The translations under genes and the position numbers were made by a program. From NCBI RefSeq assembly GCF_000744255.1, contig NZ_JQLO01000001.1, positions 1,736,001 through 1,800,000 on the forward strand: 64,000 bases of DNA. The letters run 5' to 3'. Within the stretch, counting starts at the first letter, position 1. The number at the start of each line of letters is the position of its first letter. Positions 1-9,038 of this stretch are shown here, piece after piece. A model generated the notes under the pieces. The model did not search any database and had not been told where the DNA came from. It saw nothing but the letters and a program-made list of their open reading frames with translations. The stretch is from Carnobacterium divergens DSM 20623. GTDB lineage: Bacteria; Bacillota; Bacilli; Lactobacillales; Carnobacteriaceae.

Positions 1-2475
1 ACAAGGATCATTACGTCCAATTTTATCTTCAACTTTGACTGGTTTTGATTTTGCTGCTTCAACAACATCTCCATCACCAGATGAACGAGCAGGTGTTCCT
101 TGAGCTACTTGTTCTCTTTGAAGGTTTTGTCTAATTTCAGATTTCATTAGTAAACGAGTAACATCGTAATCAATTGCTGCAATCATTTCTTCAAATAATT
201 TGAAGCCTTCTGCTTGGTACTCAACTAATGGATTTGTTTGAGCGTATGCTCTTAAGCCAATACCTTGTCTTAATTGATCCATTGTATCAATATGGTCAGT
301 CCATTTGCTATCAACAACACGTAAAACAACTACTTTTTCAAATTCAAGAATTTGATCTGTACTATTTAATTGTTGCTCTTTAGCTTGGTAAATTTTCTCA
401 GCTTTTTCTAATAACAAAGCTTTGATTTCTTCAGGAGATTTATTTTCTAAATCACTTACTTTTAAACTGTCTTCATGAACAATTGCAGATGTTGCAAAAT
501 CATGAATTCCTTGTAAGTTCCACTCTTCTTTTGGTCCTTGTGTGTTTATATCAACGATACGATCAATTGTACGTTTAATCATTGGAATTGTAATTTTTCT
601 TAATGATTCTTCTGCCATGATGACTTCTAAACGTTGTCCATAAATAATCTCACGTTGTTCACGCATTACGTCATCATACTCTAAAACGTTTTTACGCGTG
701 TCATAGTTATTTCCTTCAACACGTTTTTGAGCCGATTCAACTTGACGTGAAATCATTTTACTTTGAATCAAGATATCTTCATCTTGAACTTTCATACGCT
801 CAAGGATTGCTTGGATACGTTCTGAACCAAAACGTTTCATTAATTCATCTTCTAATGATAAATAGAATTGAGTGATACCAGGATCTCCTTGACGCCCTGC
901 ACGTCCACGTAATTGATTATCAATACGACGAGATTCGTGACGTTCTGTACCAATAACGCATAGTCCACCAACTTCAAGTACGCCTGCACCAAGTTTAATA
1001 TCGGTACCACGTCCGGCCATATTGGTTGCGATTGTTACAGCACCTTTTTGACCAGCACTTGTAATGATTTCAGCTTCTTTAAAGTGATTTTTTGCATTTA
1101 AAACTTCATGATGAATACCCGCTTTTGTTAAAAGGTTTGAAAGTAATTCTGATGTTTCAACAGCAACTGTACCTACTAAGATTGGTTGACCTTTTGCATG
1201 ACGTTCTTTGATTTCTTCTACAACAGCATTGAACTTGCTGGTTAATGTTGCATATAATAAATCTGGACGGTCATCACGAATAATTGGTTTATTTGTTGGG
1301 ATTTCTACTACTTGAATGTTGTAGATTTCACGGAATTCTTCTTGTTCTGTTTTAGCAGTACCAGTCATTCCTGCTAATTTTTTATACATACGGAAGTAAT
1401 TTTGGAAAGTAACGTTAGCCATTGTTTTTGACTCGTTTTCAATTTCTACGCCTTCTTTTGCTTCAATCGCTTGGTGAAGTCCGTCAGAATAACGACGACC
1501 ATCCATAATACGACCAGTAAATTGGTCAACAATTAGCACTTCGCCTTCTTGAACTACGTAATCGATATCTAATAACATGATGTAGTTTGCACGTAATGCT
1601 TGATCCACATGGTGAATCAATGCTGTATTGTCGATGTCATATAAGTTTTCAACACCAAATGCTCGTTCTGCTTTCACCATACCTTCTTCTGTTAATCCAA
1701 TGGTTTTAGATTGAACATCGATTGTATAGTCTTCTTCCGCTTTTAACCCTTTAGCAAATTGATCTGCTTTCGTATACAGAACAGTTGATTTTTCAGCTTG
1801 TCCTGAAATAATTAACGGGGTTCTAGCTTCGTCAATTAAAATTGAATCGACTTCATCCACGATGGCATAGCTAAGAGGACGTTGTACCATTTGTTCACGG
1901 TATACGACCATGTTATCGCGTAAATAATCAAAACCTAGTTCATTATTGGTTGTATAAGTAATGTCGCATGCGTAAGCTGCGCGTTTTTCTTCGGCACTTT
2001 TAGAATTTAAATTCAACCCTACAGTTAAACCTAAAAATTCATACAATTCACCCATTTCAGTTGCATCACGACTTGCTAAATATTCATTAACAGTTACAAC
2101 GTGTACGCCTTCACCTGCAATCGCGTTTAAATAAACGGGCATCGTTGCTGTTAACGTTTTACCTTCACCTGTTTTCATCTCTGGGATATTTCCTTTATGA
2201 AGAGTAATACCACCCATTAATTGCACGTGGTATGGGTAAAGACCTAAAACACGTTTTGCTGCTTCACGAACAACTGCAAAAGCTTCTGGTAATAAATCAT
2301 CAAGTGTTTCGCCTGCTTGATAGCGTTTTTTAAACTCAGGTGTTTTAGCTTGTAATTCTTCATCTGTTAAAGCTGCCATGCGGTCTGCATATGCTTCTAC
2401 TTTATTTGCTACTCTGTCTAGACTCTTAATTTCTTTTTTGTCATTTTCAATTAAATTTTTTAAAAAATTTGCCAT
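1..2475 (-). CDS. secA: Protein translocase ATPase SecA (3' end outside window)
   Basis: SecA is the cytoplasmic motor that drives unfolded preproteins through the SecYEG channel. The frame begins at the ATG at 2475 ([11 protein letters not shown]) and runs 825 codons to the window edge without a stop. The Walker A motif GEGKT lies near residues 103-107, and a DEVD motif followed by the LIDEART signature marks the DEAD motor. The last visible residues, IGRNDPC, are the start of the SEC-C zinc motif, so only about 15-20 residues are missing. An AGGAG-type ribosome binding site precedes the ATG. The gene lies downstream of hpf, separated by a terminator, so it probably has its own promoter. Confidence 0.98.
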   Translation of the reverse strand, partial: MANFLKNLIENDKKEIKSLDRVANKVEAYADRMAALTDEELQAKTPEFKKRYQAGETLDDLLPEAFAVVREAAKRVLGLYPYHVQLMGGITLHKGNIPEMKTGEGKTLTATMPVYLNAIAGEGVHVVTVNEYLASRDATEMGELYEFLGLTVGLNLNSKSAEEKRAAYACDITYTTNNELGFDYLRDNMVVYREQMVQRPLSYAIVDEVDSILIDEARTPLIISGQAEKSTVLYTKADQFAKGLKAEEDYTIDVQSKTIGLTEEGMVKAERAFGVENLYDIDNTALIHHVDQALRANYIMLLDIDYVVQEGEVLIVDQFTGRIMDGRRYSDGLHQAIEAKEGVEIENESKTMANVTFQNYFRMYKKLAGMTGTAKTEQEEFREIYNIQVVEIPTNKPIIRDDRPDLLYATLTSKFNAVVEEIKERHAKGQPILVGTVAVETSELLSNLLTKAGIHHEVLNAKNHFKEAEIITSAGQKGAVTIATNMAGRGTDIKLGAGVLEVGGLCVIGTERHESRRIDNQLRGRAGRQGDPGITQFYLSLEDELMKRFGSERIQAILERMKVQDEDILIQSKMISRQVESAQKRVEGNNYDTRKNVLEYDDVMREQREIIYGQRLEVIMAEESLRKITIPMIKRTIDRIVDINTQGPKEEWNLQGIHDFATSAIVHEDSLKVSDLENKSPEEIKALLLEKAEKIYQAKEQQLNSTDQILEFEKVVVLRVVDSKWTDHIDTMDQLRQGIGLRAYAQTNPLVEYQAEGFKLFEEMIAAIDYDVTRLLMKSEIRQNLQREQVAQGTPARSSGDGDVVEAAKSKPVKVEDKIGRNDPC

Positions 2476-2556
2476 CAATCTTTCTCCTCTTTGTTGTTCA
2501 TTCTATTTTTATTAGTTTAGTTTAAGATTTATCTAAAATTCTATTTATCTCAAATA

Positions 2557-2562
2557 ATTATA
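2557..2562 (-). promoter_or_regulatory. Candidate -10 element for secA
   Basis: TATAAT read on the minus strand, about 80 bases upstream of the secA ATG. No good -35 hexamer is visible at 16-18 bases, so this is a weak call. Confidence 0.35.
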
Positions 2563-2716
2563 CCCTTATTAGCTGGTAAGTGCTATCTTTTTAATTTTAT
2601 CACTTGTTATTGATAATTGGAACCTTTTTTTAGATATAATCGTTATGTTTCCGTTATTGACTTTGCTAAATTTCTTTATAGCGCCCTTTAGAGGTATTTT
2701 TTATTTTTCCATAAAA

Positions 2717-2751
2717 AAACACCCAATCTTAAAAATAAAGATTGGGTGTTT
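2717..2751 (-). terminator. Rho-independent terminator after hpf
   Basis: A perfect 14-bp stem (arms 2717-2730 and 2738-2751) with a 7-base loop is followed by a T-run on the minus strand. It starts just after the hpf stop codon and separates hpf from secA. Confidence 0.9.
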
Positions 2752-2754
2752 CCT

Positions 2755-3291
2755 TTAATTGGTTTCAATCAAGCCATATTTACCATCTTTACGACGATAA
2801 ACAATACTTGTACCGTTTGTCTCAGCGTCTTCAAAGATAAAGAAATTATGTCCTAACATATCCATTTGTAGAGCAGCTTCTTCACTGTCCATTGGTTTTA
2901 GTGACACTCGTTTTGTACGGACAATATCAAGCTCTCCTTGTGAGTCAAGCGTTGCTTCGTCGGGAACGATAAAATCAAACCCTTTTTCACGAGATTTACG
3001 ATTGATTTTAGTTTTATATTTACGCATTTGTCTTTCTAATTTGTCCACTACTAAATCCACACTCGCGTATAAATCAGGTGAGGTTTCTTCTGCACGTAGA
3101 ACCAAATATGGTAGTGGAATGGTTACCTCTACTTTAGCAGTTTTGTCAGAGTATACTTTTAAATTCACATGTGCAGTTGCATCAGGTGTATCACTAAAAT
3201 ATTTCTCCAATTTTCCTACTTTTTTTTCAACGTAACTGCGGATTGCCCCAGTCACTTCAATATTTTCGCCACGGACATTATATTTAAACAT
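2755..3291 (-). CDS. hpf: Long-form ribosome hibernation promoting factor
   Basis: HPF binds the 30S subunit and dimerises 70S ribosomes into inactive 100S particles in starved cells. The N-terminal S30AE/YfiA domain (about residues 1-105, MFKYNVRGENIEVT) is followed by a linker and the C-terminal dimerisation domain (about 120-178, ending YRRKDGKYGLIETN), the architecture of long HPF. The frame opens at a GTG at 3297, but the GGGGAG ribosome site lies 7 bases before the ATG at 3291 and only 1 base before the GTG. I therefore use the ATG, giving 178 residues. It has its own consensus promoter carrying a cre-like site. Confidence 0.95.
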   Translation of the reverse strand: MFKYNVRGENIEVTGAIRSYVEKKVGKLEKYFSDTPDATAHVNLKVYSDKTAKVEVTIPLPYLVLRAEETSPDLYASVDLVVDKLERQMRKYKTKINRKSREKGFDFIVPDEATLDSQGELDIVRTKRVSLKPMDSEEAALQMDMLGHNFFIFEDAETNGTSIVYRRKDGKYGLIETN

Positions 3292-3374
3292 AAACACTCT
3301 CCCCTTTCATCTGACGATATGCCAGAATGTGGAACATCATAGGGACCACTCACTACGATGTTATCCTTAATTCA

Positions 3375-3403
3375 ATTATAAAGGATAGCGCTTTAATTGA
3401 CAA
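3375..3403 (-). promoter_or_regulatory. hpf promoter with embedded cre-like site
   Basis: On the minus strand, TTGTCA (3398-3403) and TATAAT (3375-3380) are separated by 17 bases. Within the spacer, TTAAAGCGCTATCC (3383-3396) matches the CcpA cre consensus TGWAANCGNTNWCA at all but two fixed positions. Its position between the -35 and -10 would suit repression by CcpA. CcpA control is an inference. Confidence 0.75.
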
Positions 3404-3429
3404 ACAAAATAAGCTACAATTCTCTTTTT

Positions 3430-4122
3430 TTATCGAGCAATTGAAAAACTTCTAACATTTCTAGCTCCATGTTTGATTAAAATGTCCTTCGCATAGAGGA
3501 TTGTTCTTCCTGTTGTATATACATCATCAACAATTACGAGGGATTGATTTTTGATAAATTCTGCTTTTTCCTTTATTAAATGAAATGGCTGTTCCATTTG
3601 TAATCTTTCTTTTCTAGTTTTACTAGATTGTTTTAGCTGATTTTTTTCATTAATTAAACAATCTGTATATGGAATCTCTGCTGCTTTCAAAATAGCTGTC
3701 ACTTGATTAAAACCTCTTTTTTGGTAACTTAATTGACTAATTGGAACTGGTATAACAATCTCTTTTTTATAAGTTTTGAAAATGGCTTTCACTTCTTCAT
3801 TGAATAGATTTCTTAAGCGATAGTCTCCTTGAAACTTAAATCTTTCCATCCACTCTTTGATAAACAGATTGTACTCATATAAAGCCAAATGTCTTAATTC
3901 AAATTTTGGGTATTTGACTTGCCATTTTAGGCAATCTTCACACAGCTTACTATCTTTAAGTTTCCTACCACATCCTCTACAAGTTGCAAATTTTTTTAAC
4001 ACCACTAAGTTTTTTTTGCATTTTCTACATAATTTTTCCTCTGTTATTTTGGTAAAAAATAAAATTTCTTTTAGCATTATTTTTTTTATTTCTTGTTGTC
4101 CGCAAAAAAGACAATCTAACAT
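3430..4122 (-). CDS. comFC: Competence protein ComFC, phosphoribosyltransferase-like
   Basis: ComFC is a cytoplasmic late-competence protein of the GntX family that acts with the ComFA helicase in DNA uptake. The N-terminus carries a zinc-binding cysteine cluster (CLFCG near residue 4, then CRKC, CRGCG and CEDC by residue about 70). The C-terminus has the phosphoribosyltransferase signature VIVDDVYTTGRT. At 230 residues it has the usual family length. Its start overlaps the 3' end of comFA by 7 bases, so the two are translationally coupled. Confidence 0.95.
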   Translation of the reverse strand: MLDCLFCGQQEIKKIMLKEILFFTKITEEKLCRKCKKNLVVLKKFATCRGCGRKLKDSKLCEDCLKWQVKYPKFELRHLALYEYNLFIKEWMERFKFQGDYRLRNLFNEEVKAIFKTYKKEIVIPVPISQLSYQKRGFNQVTAILKAAEIPYTDCLINEKNQLKQSSKTRKERLQMEQPFHLIKEKAEFIKNQSLVIVDDVYTTGRTILYAKDILIKHGARNVRSFSIAR

Positions 4123-5477
4123 TCATTTAACAACCCTTTCTTTTTAGCAAGTTGATTCATTGTTTTTATTTGCTTGATCGCACCTTTCATTGCTCTGGTT
4201 TGTCCATAATGTAAAAATAGTACCTCTCCTTTAGGAAATTCAGGGTGTCTACCCACTCTTCCTGCAATTTGTACAAGCGATGCTTCTGTGAAAGTTTGGT
4301 CTTCTGCTCCTAAAACGAGAACATCGATATCTCTAAATGTCACACCTCTTTCGAGAATTGTGGTTGATAATAAACCTGACAACCGTTCTGCCCTCATCTT
4401 TAAAACACTCTCTTTTCTTTTTTCATCAGCAGAATAGACGCTTAAAAATAATTGAGTTGGGAAACATTCTTGAATCAAGTATGCTAGTTTTTCCATAAGT
4501 TCAATTTTCGGGACAAATAAGAGAAAACGTCGCTCGTTATGAATGAGTTTTGCTAGTATTTGTTTTAATTTTTTGGGTATTTTATTTAACGACAACTGCT
4601 TTCGCCAATCACCTACCCAGTTGGTTGTAGGTTCAGGTAATGGATAACCGTGATATCTGGCGGGTAAAATCGTAGCTACTAGTTGATTATTAGTAATTGC
4701 TTTTTGCATTTCTTTACTTGGTGTTGCTGTTAAATAAATCAAGGTTTTTTCTTTTTTTACAGCTTTGTTAACAGCAAAATGAAGCCCTCTATCTGAATGA
4801 AATGGGAAAGCATCAATTTCATCAATAATTAATACATCAAAAGCTTCTTTAAATCGCATTAACTGGTGAGTTGTTGCAACGACTAAAGAGGTATATTGAT
4901 AACTTTCTTCACTAGATCCATATAGTAAGGCTACTGTCGTATGACCGAAGGCATTTTTTAAACGTGGCGCTAATTCTAAACAAACGTCCACTCTAGGTGA
5001 AGCAATACATACGCGTTTCCCCTGATTTAAAGCCTTCTCAATTCCAGCAAATATCATTTCTGTTTTTCCAGCTCCTGCCACCGCCCAAATCAGATGAGTC
5101 GTGTTTAAATCGATAGCTTTTTTGATTGCTTTTGAAGCCATTGATTGTTGTTGAGACAATACCCCACGCCACGTTAGAAGATTGGATTGGTTACATGACA
5201 TACGATTCGGTTCGGCTACTGAAAATAAAGAGCTACATTTTTTCACCTTTCCCATTTGAAGACAGTTGGTACAGTAATAGCACTCTCTTTTACAGACACA
5301 GGGGGCTACTTGACGCTTTTGCTTATTTGTTTCTCCACAACGATTACAGCTTATTTGACTTTCTGTTTTTTCTTGAAATCCATTCTCCACAATGAGATTT
5401 GAAATCATTGTCACGTCTAGTTGGTGATTGATTTCCTCTTTTAAGAGGTGTCTACCAAAAAGCAATTCTATCACCAC
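4116..5477 (-). CDS. comFA: Competence DNA-translocating helicase ComFA
   Basis: ComFA is a DEAD-box-like ATPase thought to pull single-stranded transforming DNA into the cytoplasm. An N-terminal four-cysteine zinc motif (CNRC, then CVCKRECYYC, residues about 44-70) precedes Walker A AGAGKTE (about residue 137) and the DEID Walker B. The C-terminal helicase motif with QIAGRVGRHPEF is intact. The start is the GTG at 5477, with AGGAGG 7 bases upstream; no suitable ATG lies nearby. Length (453) is normal, and the gene looks functional. Confidence 0.96.
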   Translation of the reverse strand: MVIELLFGRHLLKEEINHQLDVTMISNLIVENGFQEKTESQISCNRCGETNKQKRQVAPCVCKRECYYCTNCLQMGKVKKCSSLFSVAEPNRMSCNQSNLLTWRGVLSQQQSMASKAIKKAIDLNTTHLIWAVAGAGKTEMIFAGIEKALNQGKRVCIASPRVDVCLELAPRLKNAFGHTTVALLYGSSEESYQYTSLVVATTHQLMRFKEAFDVLIIDEIDAFPFHSDRGLHFAVNKAVKKEKTLIYLTATPSKEMQKAITNNQLVATILPARYHGYPLPEPTTNWVGDWRKQLSLNKIPKKLKQILAKLIHNERRFLLFVPKIELMEKLAYLIQECFPTQLFLSVYSADEKRKESVLKMRAERLSGLLSTTILERGVTFRDIDVLVLGAEDQTFTEASLVQIAGRVGRHPEFPKGEVLFLHYGQTRAMKGAIKQIKTMNQLAKKKGLLNEC

Positions 5478-5498
5478 AATTCCTCCTTTCTATTAAAC

Positions 5499-5512
5499 TA
5501 TACGCAAAAAAA
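5499..5512 (-). promoter_or_regulatory. Candidate competence sigma-factor (CIN-like) box for comFA
   Basis: Read on the minus strand, a seven-T run leads into TGCGTATA (5499-5506), about 20 bases upstream of the comFA start. Competence promoters in streptococci and lactococci carry TACGAATA preceded by T-rich DNA; this matches 6 of 8 positions, including the central CG. No ordinary -35 is visible. The T-run also serves as the tail of the degV terminator. Confidence 0.4.
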
Positions 5513-5535
5513 GCCGATAGATTTTCTATCGACTT
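5511..5535 (-). terminator. Rho-independent terminator after degV
   Basis: An 11-bp stem with one mismatch (arms 5511-5521 and 5525-5535) and a 3-base loop is followed by a T-run on the minus strand, 28 bases after the degV stop codon. Confidence 0.75.
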
Positions 5536-5563
5536 TCAAAATAATTGCTATTCAAAAAAATTT

Positions 5564-6427
5564 TTAATAAGGATGACTTCTATTTCTATCTTCAATCCAA
5601 GCCATGCCTAACGCTCCCTCACCTAAATGAGTACCTATTACTGGACCAAAATAACTTAATTCAAACCGAACCGTTGGCAAGGTTTTTTCTAAATGTTTCT
5701 TCCATTTTAAAGCTTCTTCTTCTGCATTCGCATGAATGATTGTGGCAACGATTGGATAGCCTTTTTCGCTATCTTCTACCAACATACCTTCAATTCGTTT
5801 TAATGCTTTTTTTGAAGAACGAATTTTTTCAAAAACAACAATTTCTTTGTCTTCAAAGTGCAAAATAGGTTTAATTTTTAACATTGAGCCTAAAATAGCA
5901 GCACCATTAGATAGTCTGCCTCCACGGACTAGATGATTCAAATCGTCTACCATGAAATAGGCCCTAAGTGTTTTTTGCATTTCATCAAAAGCAGTTAGAA
6001 TTTCTTCAACAGTTGCACCATGCTTAGCCATTCGTGCACCCTCTAACGCAAAGTACCCTTGGGCCATACAGCTAATCCCAGAATCATAAGGAAAAACTTT
6101 TATGCCTTCTACCATTGAAGCAGCACCTGCAACATTTTGATACGTTCCACTTATTTTACTAGATAAATGAACACTAATAACAGCGTCATAATCTTTAGCC
6201 AATTGTTCAAACAATGTGACAATTTCTCCTGTTGTAGGTTGAGAACTGGTTGGTAAGTTTTCCATAGTACGAACTTTTTCAAAAAACTCTTCACTCGTAA
6301 TATCAACTTCTTCTCGGTAAACTTCATTGCCTACCACAACGGAAAGTGGCAACATATAAATGTTATTTTGTTTATATTGCTCATGTGTTAAGTAAGCAGT
6401 GCTATCTATTACAATTGCAATTTTCAA
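5564..6427 (-). CDS. DegV family fatty-acid-binding protein
   Basis: This is a DegV-type protein of 287 residues. The family binds fatty acids and some members act as FakB, handing acyl chains to the FakA kinase for phospholipid synthesis. The N-terminus MKIAIVIDSTAYL, the TSQPTTGE loop and the VVVGNEVYREEVDI segment are typical. The C-terminal domain carries GPVIGTHLGEGALGMAW, where GPVIGTHxGPGA is the family signature. The substrate cannot be told from sequence. It is transcribed alone, divergently from the IMPACT-family gene. Confidence 0.9.
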   Translation of the reverse strand: MKIAIVIDSTAYLTHEQYKQNNIYMLPLSVVVGNEVYREEVDITSEEFFEKVRTMENLPTSSQPTTGEIVTLFEQLAKDYDAVISVHLSSKISGTYQNVAGAASMVEGIKVFPYDSGISCMAQGYFALEGARMAKHGATVEEILTAFDEMQKTLRAYFMVDDLNHLVRGGRLSNGAAILGSMLKIKPILHFEDKEIVVFEKIRSSKKALKRIEGMLVEDSEKGYPIVATIIHANAEEEALKWKKHLEKTLPTVRFELSYFGPVIGTHLGEGALGMAWIEDRNRSHPY

Positions 6428-6493
6428 CTTTCCACCCCACTATTTACTCATGTATCGTTACATTTTCAGCGTTATTGTTATATTCAAGGATTA

Positions 6494-6502
6494 ATTATAG
6501 CA
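6494..6502 (-). promoter_or_regulatory. Extended -10 promoter for degV
   Basis: TGCTATAAT on the minus strand, about 70 bases upstream of the degV ATG. No convincing -35 is seen, as is common with extended -10 promoters. Confidence 0.55.
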
Positions 6503-6669
6503 CATTTTTCGACACCCGTCTTATTAAAAATAAGATTTTTTTGTTTAAAAGGATCCCTACGTTGACGATTTATGCAGTTTTACTTTTTGTTACATTCATT
6601 ACAAATTATTTTCAATTTAATGGAACCCTGTTTATTCCTATTAAAAACTGATATTCTTAACAATATCTA

Positions 6670-6699
6670 CTAACATTCCTCACATTTTTCGTTTATAAT
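6670..6699 (+). promoter_or_regulatory. Promoter of the IMPACT-family gene
   Basis: CTAACA (6670-6675) and TATAAT (6694-6699) with an 18-base spacer precede the AGGAAGG ribosome site. The -35 matches only 4 of 6 positions. Confidence 0.5.
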
Positions 6700-6734
6700 G
6701 TAAATTAAGATTATGTTAGAGGAAGGAACTCTCT

Positions 6735-7379
6735 ATGCTGCAAACCTATCAAACACTTTATCAAGATGGCATCATTGAAATTGAAATCAAGAAATCTCGC
6801 TTTATTTGCCATGCTAAAAGAGTTACTGACGAATTACAGGCTACTGAATTTATTCAAACCATCAAAAAAGAACATTGGAAAGCAAACCACAATTGTGCGG
6901 CTTATCTAATCGGTGATAATGATGAACATCAACGAGCTTATGATGATGGCGAACCAAGTGGTACTGCGGGCGTTCCAATGCTAGAAGTTTTAAAAAAAAT
7001 GAAGTTAAAAAATGTTGTTGTGGTTGTAACTCGCTATTTTGGCGGTACAAAACTTGGTGCAGGTGGTTTGATACGCGCTTATAGCAAATCTGTGAGCACT
7101 GCACTTCAAGAACTTGGTATCGTTGAAAAAAGTTTACAAACTGAAATTATTGCTACAATTTCTTATCCTGATTCAGGGAAACTTGAATACTTTTTAAACC
7201 AAGAAAATTATACGATTAAAGACATTGCCTATACAGAAAAAGTAATCGTAACCTTTTTTGTTAGTGAGTTATTCATATCTGAAATAAAAGAAGAATTGAC
7301 CAATCTCTTAAATGGTCAAATATCATTCAAAATAGGAGATAAAAGTTACTGTGAAAAAAGAATCGATGTCTCTTCTTAA
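6735..7379 (+). CDS. IMPACT / YigZ (YvyE) family protein
   Basis: This 214-residue protein matches UPF0029/IMPACT in its N-terminal half. The segment KSRFICHAKRV, then HNCAAYLIGD and the block DDGEPSGTAGVPML, with RYFGGTKLGAGGL near residue 105, are the family signatures. The C-terminal part fits DUF1949. Eukaryotic IMPACT modulates GCN2; the bacterial role is unsettled. The ribosome site AGGAAGG lies 8 bases before the ATG. In Bacillus the homologue yvyE also lies in the degV/comF neighbourhood next to an LCP gene, which agrees with this context. Confidence 0.92.
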   Translation: MLQTYQTLYQDGIIEIEIKKSRFICHAKRVTDELQATEFIQTIKKEHWKANHNCAAYLIGDNDEHQRAYDDGEPSGTAGVPMLEVLKKMKLKNVVVVVTRYFGGTKLGAGGLIRAYSKSVSTALQELGIVEKSLQTEIIATISYPDSGKLEYFLNQENYTIKDIAYTEKVIVTFFVSELFISEIKEELTNLLNGQISFKIGDKSYCEKRIDVSS

Positions 7380-7464
7380 TAAAAGCTTACGTTTTCAGCA
7401 ATGGCTTTCATGATAAAATAATAAAGACTATTTTTAGCTAAGTACACTTACAAGGAGAATGACT

Positions 7465-8562
7465 GTGAAAAAAAATAAACTAGAACCTGTAACTTCTTCC
7501 CCTCTAAAGCGGAAGAGAAAGAAAAAAAACTTAACCTTAATTATTTTAATTCCTTTACTAGTATTAGTTCTGGCTGCCGTTACTTATGGAGCAAAACTAT
7601 ATGCAGAAGCTAAAAAAACAGTAGATGATTCTTATCACGAATTATCTGGAACCAATAATACGATTACTAAAAATGGAAAAACTGTAAAAGTAAATCCTAT
7701 TGAAGATACCATTTCAATTTTGGTAATGGGAATTGACGATGATTCTGCTAGACAACTCGGCAGTGCACGAACGGATGCTTTAATTTACTTAACAATCAAT
7801 CCTAAATCACACGAAATCAATATGGTAAGTATCCCACGTGATACCTATACAAAAATAAAATCAAACAAATTTAACGGAAAAGACAAAATCAACGTTGCTT
7901 ACACTTATGGTGAGGAAGAAGCTAGTATTGCTACTGTTGAAAATCTTTTAAATGTTCCTATTAATTATTATGTTACGTTTAACTTTGAATCTTTCCTAGA
8001 AATTGTTGATGCTCTTGGTGGAATTGAAGTCGATGTTCCAGTATCCTTTACAGATATCAATACTCTGGGTGATGGTCAAGTTACTCTAGAAAAAGGAATT
8101 CAACATTTAAATGGAGAGCAAGCACTCGCATTAGCAAGAACTAGACACTTGGATAATGATGTAAAACGCGGAGAACGCCAACAATTAATTTTTAAAGCTA
8201 TTGTTGATAAAGCGATGTCTGCAGGTTCCATTACTAACTATTCAAATGTAATCAAAGCTGCTGGTAAAAATATGCGAACTAATTTAAAATTTAATGAGAT
8301 GTTATCTATTGCTCAAACTGGGATAGATAGCAAATATAGTTTCAATTCATATATTTTTGATTGGACTGATTTTACTTTAGAAGGCGCTAGTATGGTTGAA
8401 CTATATTCTGATAGTGTAGATTTCATAAGCCACCGTTTACGAGTATCTCTTGGATTAGATGAAAAAGACACTACAGATGAACCAGACTATCAATTTAAAA
8501 CTAACGGAATTAGTAAGTATCACAGTGACGATTCTCAATTGGACAATGGTTCAACTTACTAG
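7465..8562 (+). CDS. LytR-CpsA-Psr family wall-polymer ligase 1
   Basis: LCP enzymes transfer undecaprenyl-linked glycopolymers such as teichoic acids onto peptidoglycan outside the membrane. A basic cytoplasmic stub (KRKRKKK) and one membrane anchor (about residues 20-40) are followed by the LCP domain. The domain shows ILVMGIDDDSARQLGSARTDAL, VSIPRDTYT and the arginine-rich LARTRHLDNDVKRGERQQ pocket. An ATG at 7459 lies only 1 base after AAGGAG, whereas the GTG at 7465 lies 7 bases after it, so GTG is the likelier start (365 residues). The nearby tagO gene makes the lipid-linked primer such enzymes use. Confidence 0.93.
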   Translation: MKKNKLEPVTSSPLKRKRKKKNLTLIILIPLLVLVLAAVTYGAKLYAEAKKTVDDSYHELSGTNNTITKNGKTVKVNPIEDTISILVMGIDDDSARQLGSARTDALIYLTINPKSHEINMVSIPRDTYTKIKSNKFNGKDKINVAYTYGEEEASIATVENLLNVPINYYVTFNFESFLEIVDALGGIEVDVPVSFTDINTLGDGQVTLEKGIQHLNGEQALALARTRHLDNDVKRGERQQLIFKAIVDKAMSAGSITNYSNVIKAAGKNMRTNLKFNEMLSIAQTGIDSKYSFNSYIFDWTDFTLEGASMVELYSDSVDFISHRLRVSLGLDEKDTTDEPDYQFKTNGISKYHSDDSQLDNGSTY

Positions 8563-8566
8563 AATT

Positions 8567-8618
8567 AATTAGGCTACAAACCACTAATGTTTATCGATTA
8601 GTGGTTTGTAGCCTAATT
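8567..8618 (+). terminator. Strong terminator after LCP 1
   Basis: A perfect 22-bp stem (8567-8588 and 8597-8618) with an 8-base loop is followed by T's. Its outer arm begins AATTAGGCTA, identical to the outer arm of the hairpin at 19394-19439. Confidence 0.93.
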
Positions 8619-8852
8619 TTTTTAATAAATTAGCTACCTAATTTTAACAAACTACTTTAGATAAAAAATTTAAGAATGACTTCTACCTCCATGTTTCATT
8701 TCGATAAATATGATGTACTAATATTAGTACTTTTTAAATTGAATTCGCTCTAAAACAATAAATTTTTTTAATATCAAAAACTGCATTAAAAAATGAATTA
8801 AATATTGCATATCAATGATTAGGACATCTCTAATTTTTGTATAATAAAAATA
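8619..8852. other. Gene-free AT-rich stretch with a 16-bp palindrome
   Basis: No credible gene is visible between the LCP 1 terminator and the tagO distal terminator. The stretch contains a perfect palindrome GTACTAATATTAGTAC at 8715-8730. The only open frame is about 25 codons (8674-8751) without a ribosome binding site. Function unknown. Confidence 0.6.
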
Positions 8853-8897
8853 GAGCTTAATCAATGATTGTAAACATTACATCCATTGATCAAGCTC
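8853..8897 (-). terminator. Distal terminator downstream of tagO
   Basis: Minus-strand arms of 14 bp (8853-8866 and 8884-8897, one G-U pair) with a 17-base loop are followed by TATTTTTATT. It lies about 140 bases beyond the tagO stop codon, which implies a long, structured 3' untranslated region. Confidence 0.7.
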
Positions 8898-8938
8898 CAC
8901 AATTTTCGAGAAGGATATCCTAATTTTCTTATCTTATA

Positions 8939-8973
8939 TTTAATATTTTATGGAACCTATATAAAATATTAAA
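8939..8973. repeat. AT-rich inverted repeat in the tagO 3' region
   Basis: A perfect 13-bp inverted repeat (arms TTTAATATTTTAT and its complement) with a 9-base loop lies between the tagO stop and its distal terminator. It lacks a T-run on the minus strand and so is probably an RNA stem, not a terminator. Confidence 0.5.
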
Positions 8974-9038
8974 CATCTCTATTCTACTATATCAAGTTCA
9001 GTGACTCTTCACTTAGGTCATACAACTTAAGTTTAAAT

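Noticed and set aside
6519-6545. AT hairpin followed by T's on the plus strand in the degV/IMPACT intergenic region
   Set aside because: Stem is only 7 A/T-rich pairs and there is no plus-strand gene upstream to terminate.
8674-8751. A 25-codon open frame in the gene-free region near tagO
   Set aside because: No ribosome binding site, no recognisable motif, and such frames are expected by chance.
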